NCBI GenBank assembly: GCA_963576725.1
Contig: OY755244.1
Location: 78,429,620 to 78,493,619, forward strand
Direction: 5' to 3'
DNA from: Azorinus chamasolen
Lineage: Eukaryota > Mollusca > Bivalvia > Cardiida > Solecurtidae
DNA: 64,000 nt
The notes below the pieces were generated by a model. That model saw only the letters and a program-made list of their open reading frames with translations, had not been told where the DNA came from and made no database searches. The position numbers and the translations under genes are program-made. Positions within the stretch are counted from its first letter, which is position 1. Every line of letters starts with the position of its first letter. Below are positions 60,801 to 64,000 of this stretch, piece after piece.

Positions 60801-63491
60801 AATCTTCTTCTCTGAAACTGTAAGACCAGGTGAGCGATTTAGGGCCATCATGGCCCTCTTGTTTACTATTCATGAAAATTTTATGAAACTTCACGCACTT
60901 GTTCACCATCACAAGGACTTACAATCAAACAGACGAGCATTGGTGCCACGTGCGGTGCTCTTGTTATGTTTTATTTCTGGCTTATAAAATCAACCCTAAC
61001 TGACAGCTTGAAACAGTTTTCTTGTCTTATTTTTCAGGCGGTTGAATGTGGACATGAAGTTTGTGTTAAGCTCCTTATGGAGTATCATGCTGATGTCGAC
61101 ATATCTGACCTGGAAGGTAATTGTGCTCTTCACATAGCAGTCGAGGACGGCAAGGTGGAAATAGCGAAAGTAATCATCCAAGCTGGTGCCAAGCTAAACA
61201 AAAAAAATAAGGTAAGACACACCGGTAGGTGGTTAAACTAAAAACATCAAACTTAATGAGTATTTATTACTGTTAATTTAATATACATGTATATACATGT
61301 ACATATTTACTACATGTACCAGTACATGTATGTTGCTAACAGCAAAGGGCTGGATCTCCTTGTATATATGTATAGCCAAATAAATTTCAATCCCCAATCA
61401 ACTTATAGCTACAGATATATACCCCTCTAAACTGGAATTCTAATAGCAAAGAATTTAGATACTTTTAGGCAGGTGGCTGCTTAATGCAGAGTGAAAGTCA
61501 TGCAGAAAGCTGCTTTAAGCTGCCACCTCCGGGACTGATATTTATACTTAATTGAACATCCAGTTTAGAGGGGTTTTACTGTACATGGTTTGAAGCTGCT
61601 GTCTGAATCCTATCTTGATTTTGCCATCAGTTAGCAGCAGCATGCATGTATGGAAATGTTCATAGCTACCGTATGTTAAACCAGGCTGTTAATGTTTACA
61701 ATTATCACGTATGCGGTAATTTGAAATGCTCAGGTGTAAATGAAACCTTTCAATAACCAGAGTTTAACCCTTTAGATGCGGGAAATGCATGTACTGTCAT
61801 TAGAGGAGCCCTTTGATCAGGGTCTGCACTGTTTGTCATTCAAAATTCTCCAGCAAGTTAAAGCCAAAAGCCTTTCATACTGATTAACCCATTCCCTGAT
61901 ATTGACGACTCTGTAAAAGTCACTTTGTGAAACCATTGTGATAAATAGAGCATTTGCTCCTATAGGAGCAAATGCTCTATTTATCACAATGGTTTCAAAC
62001 TACAAAATGATAAAAAAAATCCTTTTCTATAGTTAATGCTCCTTTTCGGTAGATTTAATCAAAGAGGTTGGATCTAAAAATAGCCTATAAGGGAATGGGT
62101 TAAACCAGATTTTGGCAGGCAATAACTTTATTTAGGGAAGTCATTGTTTGACCAAACTTTGTTTATAGATACAATGTTTTTTTAGCTCACCTGAGTATGC
62201 TCAGGTGAGCTTTTGTGACCGCTCATTGTCCGGCGTCCAGATGGTCCAATTTGAATTGTATTTGGTTGGAGTAGTCGCCTGGTGATCCTTTATTGATATT
62301 ATATCATATTGATATCTCAAAAAACATGGCCACCAGGGGAGTGGCTAGATTTCCTTATATAACTCAACTGTATAGAATTTTTTTTTAGAAAAATCTTTTT
62401 CTTCAAAACCAGTGGTCCAATTTGAACGGCATTTAGTAGGAATTAGTAGGACCATATTGAGAATTTATTATGACTACCATGCTTTTTGGACAAATTGAAT
62501 AATCTTCAGTTGAAAAAAAATAACACTACTATGACCCTCTTATACAATACAATACAATACAATGTTTATTGATACTTTGTCAGGCCTCCAGCCTATAGTA
62601 CATATATTAACATAACACAATACAAAACATTTACAGTCTTATCTTCATTTCCCAGAGATGGTTGTGACTAGTTCATCTCTATCTAGTTCTACAATTCACA
62701 GGTGAGCGATTTAGGCCATCATGGCTTTCCTGGTTTTTTTCTTTTGATAAGATACTTTGCTGGAGCCTGGAATCATTGTCATGGTTACTGTTACTAAAAA
62801 TTGGGAAAAAAACATTGGTCAGGGTCCTATCTTGCTTAATGCTGGTCAGAAGTAATGCAGAAGCTCCTATAGGAGCTTTCTGCATAACTTTTGCCCTGCA
62901 TTAAGCAACCACCTGCTTTTTAAGATCTCTGTGTTCAATAAATGAATGGCCGCTTAAGACAGGTTCTGCTGTAAGTATAAGTGTACATATGTATGTACAT
63001 CTATGTTTGTTTGTAAAGTGCAGTTTCATGTCTTTGCCATGAGTTTGCTATGTGCAGTTGGGAATTTCTAGTTATTGTTTGAAAATTACATATGCATTCT
63101 GTGAACCCCTCTTAACTGGACATTAAATTTAGTGTAAATATTTATGTTGGAGACAGGTGGCAGCTTAATGCAGGGTGAAAGTCATGCAGAAAGCTCCCCT
63201 AGGATGCAGGGTGAAAGTCATGCAGAAAGCTAGGAGCTTTCTGCATGACTTTCCCTCTGCATTAATTTAAGCAGCCACCTGCTAAAAAGTACCTAAATTC
63301 TTCCCTACTAGAATTCCAGTTTAGAGGGGTTTTACTGGTCAGAAAATGAAAATACATGTAGCTTAAGTCTATATTTATTTTCAGCTTGGTTATACGCCCC
63401 TCCACTTGTCCATAAAAAACAAAAGAGATGAGCTTGCACGAATATTGCTGGAAAACGATGCAGATCCGAATATAGCTGACAAAGAATACAG
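36601..63491 (+). CDS. Ankyrin-repeat protein, ANKRD26-like N-terminus (partial, continues beyond window)
   Basis: Four exons are visible: 36601-36806, 41001-41115, 61038-61211 and 63385-63491. All phases fit and the last exon ends mid-codon at a donor, so the gene continues to the right. The 200 residues start with a basic, Ser-rich stretch (MNKLKGFLTRKGKSG), then about five ankyrin repeats: DLSKIHKAAWTGD, SPLHLACAQGHPN, GRTPLMKAVECGH, GNCALHIAVEDGK and GYTPLHLSIKNKRDE. The order KIHKAA, then LHLACA.GHP.VV, then RTPLMKAVEC.. resembles ANKRD26/POTE/ANKRD18-type proteins, which carry long coiled coils after the ankyrins. That part is outside the window, so the assignment is tentative. Ankyrin repeats bind proteins; no enzyme activity is implied. 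The 19.9 kb intron holds most of the Helitron-like elements. Confidence 0.85.
37200..37760. other. No feature recognised in ankyrin intron 1
   Basis: AT-rich with no repeat or exon seen. Confidence 0.35.
37766..38005 (-). mobile_element. Family A MITE
   Basis: TTAACCCTTTCCTCC to TTAAGGGTTAA; hairpin dyad GCTCCCATAGGAAC. Confidence 0.7.
38216..38305 (+). repeat. Family A MITE with internal deletion
   Basis: Both ends kept (TTAACCCTTTCCTTC, ACAGAGAAAGGGTTGA) with only 90 bp between them; the hairpin is gone. Confidence 0.65.
38471..38543. repeat. Perfect 35-bp-arm palindrome, 3-nt loop
   Basis: GAGGGCTTGGTGCAAAAC...CTCCTTCAC, loop ttt, then the exact complement ending at 38543. Unlike the other hairpin families. 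Confidence 0.9.
38669..38879 (+). mobile_element. Family A MITE
   Basis: TTAACCCTTTCCTTC to GGGAAAAGGGTTAA; dyad GTTCCAATAGGAGC; right hairpin end shortened. Confidence 0.7.
38888..39090. mobile_element. Family J element
   Basis: CCTCTCTATAATGGCC to GCCTTTATAGAGAGGTTTTACTG; hairpin around CGCTCCTATAGGAGC. Confidence 0.8.
39199..39389 (+). mobile_element. Family A MITE truncated by a Helitron-like element
   Basis: TTAACCCTTTATCTG; dyad GCTCCTGTAGAAGC; stops at ATTCATCTTA. Its missing right end may be 40915-40968. A half A hairpin precedes it at 39110-39198. Confidence 0.6.
39390..40704 (+). mobile_element. Helitron-like element with (GTCY)n and ~155-bp cores
   Basis: Hairpin start TATGTCTCCCCCCATA.../...TATGGGGGAGACATA, then GTCTGTCCGTCC repeats. 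About seven cores follow (TTTTTGTCCGGA.GATAACT, TGCACAAGG.CCATAACTC). It ends GAGGGGAGACATCC, stem GTTTTTttgacAAAAAC and CTCTAG followed by T. Reading frames across it arise from the repeat. Confidence 0.75.
40707..40968 (+). mobile_element. Family A MITE just before ankyrin exon 2
   Basis: TTAAAACCCTTTCCC; dyad GCTCTTTTAGGAGC; ACAGGTGAAGGGTTGA near 40911. The remaining GTCTTTATTTCTTACATTAAT piece may belong to the element at 39199. Confidence 0.6.
41001..41115 (+). CDS. Ankyrin gene exon 2
   Basis: Acceptor acttcttcag; residues 69 (last base) to 107. SPLHLACAQGHPNVVQELLEW is a full helix-turn-helix ankyrin unit, then GDNHGRTPLMK begins the next. Donor ATGAAG|GTACAT, phase 0. Confidence 0.9.
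41330..41735. other. No feature recognised
   Basis: Intron sequence after exon 2. A half A hairpin lies at 41145-41218; nothing is seen in the rest. Confidence 0.35.
41739..41890. mobile_element. Complete family C MITE, 152 bp
   Basis: TA|CAGTGGAACCTGTCTTAAG to CTTAAGACAGGTTCTACTG|TA. The dyad is deleted (GCAGAAAGCTTTCTGC). Confidence 0.85.
42014..42168. mobile_element. Chimeric TTAA element, F-type left and A-type right
   Basis: Left ACCCTTTGAAAGTGGG...GCACTGTCA is F-like. Right TGTTTGCAGATGCGTG...GGAAAGGATTAA is A-like. The join is near the dyad (GGGCTTTATGTGCTATAGGAGC). Confidence 0.6.
42519..43003. mobile_element. Two back-to-back family A MITEs sharing one TTAA
   Basis: 42519-42761 (+, dyad GCTCCTAGAGGATC) and 42758-43003 (-, dyad GCTCTTCTAGGAGC) meet at the TTAA 42758-42761. 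Confidence 0.7.
43406..43643 (+). mobile_element. Family A MITE
   Basis: TTAACCCTTTACTCC to GGAGGAAAGGGTTAA; left arm shortened before CTATAGGAGC. Confidence 0.75.
43807..44051 (+). mobile_element. Family A MITE
   Basis: TTAACCCCATGTCCC to ACAGGGAAAGGGTTAA; dyad GCTCCCAGAGGAGC. Confidence 0.75.
44088..44412. repeat. Tandem repeat, 33-bp unit
   Basis: About ten units of TTTAGCCATACATTACAGTA...ATTTCCCTAAATA. Because 33 is divisible by 3 it yields an open frame of 11-residue repeats, judged not a gene. Confidence 0.85.
44661..46657 (+). mobile_element. Helitron-like element with (GT)n and alternating tandem cores
   Basis: Starts TTTATGTCCCCAAAGC...GGCGGCATATAGTGATCGC, then GTGTGTGGGTGTG. About a dozen cores follow with GTCCGGAG.ATATCTCC, CCAAATTTGGTGTGTGAG and TGTGACCTTGACCTTGACC, some with an extra AAAAAGCTTATACC block. 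Same start logic as 26202. No clear 3' end found. Confidence 0.7.
46717..46968. mobile_element. Family K TTAA element with C-like hairpin
   Basis: TTAACCCTTTACCC to TATCAGGTAAAGGGTTAA. The hairpin ACCACTTAAAGCAGG.TGAAAG...GCAGAATGCGCCTTAAGGCGC is perfect. TTAA-type ends enclose an arm type normally found in TA-type elements. Confidence 0.75.
47192..47440 (+). mobile_element. Family A MITE
   Basis: TTAACCCTTTCCCTA to ACAGGGAAAGGGTTAA; dyad GCTCCTAGAGGAGC. Confidence 0.8.
47805..48206 (+). mobile_element. Family C MITE with nested family B
   Basis: CAGTAGAACCTGTCTTAAGCG at left; dyad deleted; B element (minus) 47956-48185 with GCTCCTTTAGGAGC; C resumes GGCAGGTTCTATGGTA. Confidence 0.7.
48261..48527 (-). 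mobile_element. Family A MITE
   Basis: TTAACCCTTTCCCTG; dyad GCTCCTACAGGAGA; end TATATGGAGTAAAGGGAGTG. Confidence 0.65.
48790..49255 (-). mobile_element. Cluster of partial A and B elements
   Basis: 48815-48993 A with CTCCTATAGGAGCC; 48990-49114 A fragment with GCTCCTTTAGGAGC; from 49111 an A-type start runs into a perfect B hairpin (GCTCCTATAGGAGC), a chimera. Confidence 0.6.
49267..49518 (-). mobile_element. Family D MITE
   Basis: TTAATCCTTCGCTTGCT to AGCAAGCAAAGGCATTAA; dyad GCTCCTGCAGGAGC. Confidence 0.75.
49745..49959 (+). mobile_element. Family F TTAA element with captured segment
   Basis: Hairpin interior is replaced by a piece nearly identical to 48513-48583 (GGAGTAAAGGGAGTGACAAA). 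Confidence 0.5.
49960..50371. other. No feature recognised
   Basis: AT-rich intron DNA with no repeat or exon identified. Confidence 0.35.
50372..50600 (+). repeat. Family G-like element, decayed
   Basis: TTAACTCTTTCACTGCC...GCAAACAGTTTGGATCC.TATGAG...CAGGATCCCAACTG. A relative lies at 51225-51370 and one at 58967. Confidence 0.5.
50617..50866 (+). mobile_element. Family A MITE
   Basis: TTAACCCTTTCCTTC to ATAGGGAAAGG; dyad GCTCTTATAGAAGTC. Confidence 0.7.
51456..51673 (+). mobile_element. Family A MITE
   Basis: TTAACCCTTTACCTG; left arm lost up to ATTATAGGAGCC; right end GAGGGATAGGTAA. Confidence 0.65.
51770..51930. mobile_element. Family J element, right end missing
   Basis: TA|CAGTAAAACCTCTGTACAAC; long hairpin with CGCTCCTATAGGAGCG. 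Confidence 0.7.
51975..52493 (+). mobile_element. Two family A MITEs sharing one TTAA
   Basis: 51975-52219 (ends ACAGGGAAAGGGTTAA, perfect dyad) and 52216-52493 (TTAACTCTTTATTCC, dyad CTCCTGCAGGAGC). Confidence 0.7.
52615..53302. mobile_element. Composite: half C element enclosing half B, A and B elements
   Basis: C begins at its dyad (CCTATAGGAGCC). At a TTAA come a B element cut exactly at GCTCCTATA (52838), an A element (52842-53057, minus) and a full B element (53054-53287, minus). C then ends GACAGGTTTTACTGTA. Confidence 0.65.
53310..53937. other. No clear feature
   Basis: A decayed F-like hairpin is at 53335-53420 (AACAGTGCAGACCGTGACC...GTGTCTACACTATTTGC); the rest is unrecognised. 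Confidence 0.35.
53938..54185 (+). mobile_element. Family A MITE
   Basis: TTAACCCTTTCCTTC to ACAGGTAATGGATTAA; the dyad is shortened to GCTCCTATAC. Confidence 0.7.
54221..54470 (-). mobile_element. Family A MITE
   Basis: TTAACCCTTTATGCC to GAGTAAAGGGTTAA; dyad GCTCCTGTAGGAGC. Confidence 0.8.
54545..54755 (+). mobile_element. Family B MITE, left TTAA lost
   Basis: CTATTTTTAGATCCAACC to GGAGGAAAGGGTTAA with a full hairpin. Confidence 0.75.
55133..55254 (+). mobile_element. SINE-like retroposon, 5'-truncated
   Basis: CATGTGCCCGCGGCAGGGC to ACCCAACTCACTCACTC, same family as 7234 and 25032. Confidence 0.7.
55301..56240 (+). mobile_element. Family A MITE split by a Helitron-like element
   Basis: TTAACCCTTTGCTCC with half hairpin, then GTAGGTTCTGTTTTT; resumes CCAAAGTTGCCTGTGTTCATA to ATTCATGATGTCATT. 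Confidence 0.65.
55420..56158 (+). mobile_element. Helitron-like element (TATACGCCCGTTT... type)
   Basis: TATACGCCCGTTTgaaaaAACGGGACATA start, GTCTGTCC run, two cores with GTAACATCTCTAACTCAAG, two more with GGAACACTTGTTC.CCATCA. End GACGGGCGTATA, stem GTGCtcactgGCAC and ATTGTTG. Confidence 0.65.
56407..56648 (+). mobile_element. Family A MITE
   Basis: TTAAGCCTTTACACC to GGAGTAAAGGGTTAT; perfect dyad. Confidence 0.75.
58733..58892 (-). mobile_element. Family A MITE fragment
   Basis: Left arm lost to ATCCTATAGGAGCC; right end AGAGAAATTAAGGGTTAA. Confidence 0.6.
58967..59175 (+). repeat. Family G-like TTAA element
   Basis: TTAACTCTTTGCATGCTAG; arms GCAAACAGTTTGGGTCCAGATGAG and CTCATCAGGATCCAAATTG. 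Confidence 0.55.
59720..60104 (-). mobile_element. Two partial family A MITEs
   Basis: First hairpin collapsed (CAGACAGCCGTCTG); second has GCTTCCGTAGGAGTC and ends GAGGGAAAGGGTTAA at 60104. Confidence 0.6.
61038..61211 (+). CDS. Ankyrin gene exon 3
   Basis: 58 codons, residues 108-165, phase 0 at both ends. AVECGHEVCVKLLMEYHADV finishes one ankyrin repeat and GNCALHIAVEDGKVEIAKV is the next. Acceptor gtcttatttttcag, donor AATAAG|GTAAGA. It follows 19.9 kb of repeat-rich intron. Confidence 0.9.
61418..61590. mobile_element. Family C MITE
   Basis: CCCCTCTAAACTGGAATTC to CCAGTTTAGAGGGGTTTTACTGTA; right half of the dyad lost. Confidence 0.7.
61763..62103 (-). mobile_element. F fragment followed by complete family B MITE
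   Basis: The F fragment lacks its left arm (ATTAGAGGAGCCC). B is 61883-62103, TTAACCCATTCCCTG to GGGAATGGGTTAA, with a perfect hairpin. Confidence 0.75.
62184..62735 (+). mobile_element. Pearl-like element with (ACAAT)n insert
   Basis: AGCTCACCTGAGTATGCTCAGGTGAGC is a tight start hairpin. The end is AGGTGAGCGATTTAGGCC...CCTGGTTT. An insert from 62542, (ACAAT)n then GTTTATTGATACTTTGTCAG, could be a reversed LINE/SINE tail. Confidence 0.65.
62826..62973 (+). mobile_element. Family C MITE, left end missing
   Basis: GCTTAATGCTGGTCAGAAG hairpin with GCTCCTATAGGAGC, end AAGACAGGTTCTGCTGTA. Confidence 0.7.
63101..63339. mobile_element. Family C MITE with internal duplication
   Basis: ACCCCTCTTAACTGGAC to CCAGTTTAGAGGGGTTTTACTG; the segment ATGCAGGGTGAAAGTCATGC is present twice beside the dyad. 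Confidence 0.7.
63385..63491 (+). CDS. Ankyrin gene exon 4
   Basis: Residues 166-200 plus two bases. LGYTPLHLSIKNKRDELARI is a canonical ankyrin repeat and DADPNIADKEYR starts the next loop. Acceptor tttattttcag, donor TACAG|GTATGG. A C-family element (63101-63339) ends 45 nt upstream. Confidence 0.9.
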
Positions 63492-63533
63492 GTATGGGGA
63501 TAGTGGTTTCTTGTCTCAGTGTAGTGTATTTTC

Positions 63534-64000
63534 TTAACCCTTTACTCCATGAGTATTCATGTAAGAAATTATGTCATATTCATACTCATAATATCAATTA
63601 GATTATTTTTTATACAGGCACCTGAACAAAGGAAATTGTAACCATGGCAACAACTAAAGAATAAGATCTATATAATTAGGGCCCTGCATTGAAAATACAG
63701 GACCCTATAGGAATCACATTTTCTATCCGTCCGTCCGTCCGTCCATCCATCAGTCAACACTTTTGATTTGACGCGGTAACTCAAACAGTACTTCACATAT
63801 TGGTTTCATATTAAGGGCATATGCTTAGTATCATCAGAGGAAGACGCCTATAGTTTTTGCGTTGAATCAGATCACTGTCTAGAGTTATCTGCCCTTGATT
63901 ACAGGGCCCTCTCTGACCGAGTCAGTTTTCTAGTTCCATAAGTAAATAGGGTAGATCGACCCTGATCTGGGTCTACGCTGTTTGCAAAGGTGTAGAAAGG
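63534..64000 (-). mobile_element. Family A MITE split by a Helitron-like element; runs off the window
   Basis: TTAACCCTTTACTCC; AAGATCTATATAATT is followed by the insert, then CCATAAGTAAATAGGGTAG. Removing the insert restores the family sequence. Confidence 0.8.
63678..63933 (+). mobile_element. Compact Helitron-like element, 256 bp
   Basis: AGGGCCCTGcattgaaaataCAGGACCCT start, (GTCC)n, a single unique core, ACAGGGCCCT, then stem CTGACcgaGTCAG, TTTT and CTAG before T. Two Ts can be assigned to either side, so the exact edge is ambiguous by 2 nt. Confidence 0.75.

Larger units (their letters stand above)
56842..60864 (+). mobile_element. Pearl-like element with ~150-bp cores, split by a second pearl-like element
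   Basis: AGCTCACCTGGCACAAAGTG start and CGTCGTGCGT run, then seven cores (AATCTTTAAAAATCTTCTTC). The interruption is at 58013-60488, then two more cores and the end AGGGCCATCATGGCCCTCTTGTTT. Confidence 0.8.

Overview
This is a 64 kb piece of animal nuclear DNA, most likely from a bivalve mollusc. It has small exons with GT/AG introns, is AT-rich, and is packed with nested non-autonomous transposons. These include pearl/Helitron-like elements with a hairpin, a GTCC microsatellite and tandem cores, a conserved SINE, and hundreds of hairpins. The species is an inference; the gene structure and repeats are read directly.

Two genes are visible, both on the + strand. COQ2 (4-hydroxybenzoate polyprenyltransferase, the mitochondrial prenylation step of ubiquinone synthesis) spans 12622-31960. 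Seven coding positions are filled by eight exons, because position 5 exists twice: exon 5a at 18822-18952 and exon 5b at 25685-25815. Both are exactly 131 nt, have the same phase and encode the same segment with about 50% identity. Using both or neither gives an early stop, so they must be mutually exclusive. 5b has the ordinary ubiquinone-type residues; 5a has the Leu/Ser changes that mark the rhodoquinone-type COQ2 exon of anaerobiosis-tolerant animals. The second gene starts at 36601 and runs off the right edge. It encodes an ankyrin-repeat protein similar to the N-terminus of ANKRD26/POTE-type proteins; four exons are in the window, with a 19.9 kb third intron position filled with repeats.

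Layout: 1-12.3 kb is repeats plus an inverted partial duplication (5195-7738) carrying a broken antisense copy of the last COQ2 exon. 12.6-32.0 kb is COQ2. 32-36.5 kb is intergenic repeats. 36.6-63.5 kb is the ankyrin gene, whose introns hold several Helitron-like elements (39.4, 44.7, 55.4, 56.8, 62.2 and 63.7 kb).

The other striking feature is a set of short mobile elements built around long hairpins. TTAA-bounded families (called A, B, D, F, G, K here; piggyBac-like by target site) and TA-bounded families (C, J; pogo/Tc1-like) have unrelated ends and mostly unrelated arms. Yet nearly all are centred on the same dyad, GCTCCTATAGGAGC (or GCTCCTGCAGGAGC). Arms change together between families and stay complementary, and the dyad centre is a recurrent breakpoint. 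Many elements are nested, and empty sites can be rebuilt by eye. No RNA genes, CRISPR arrays or bacterial signals were seen.
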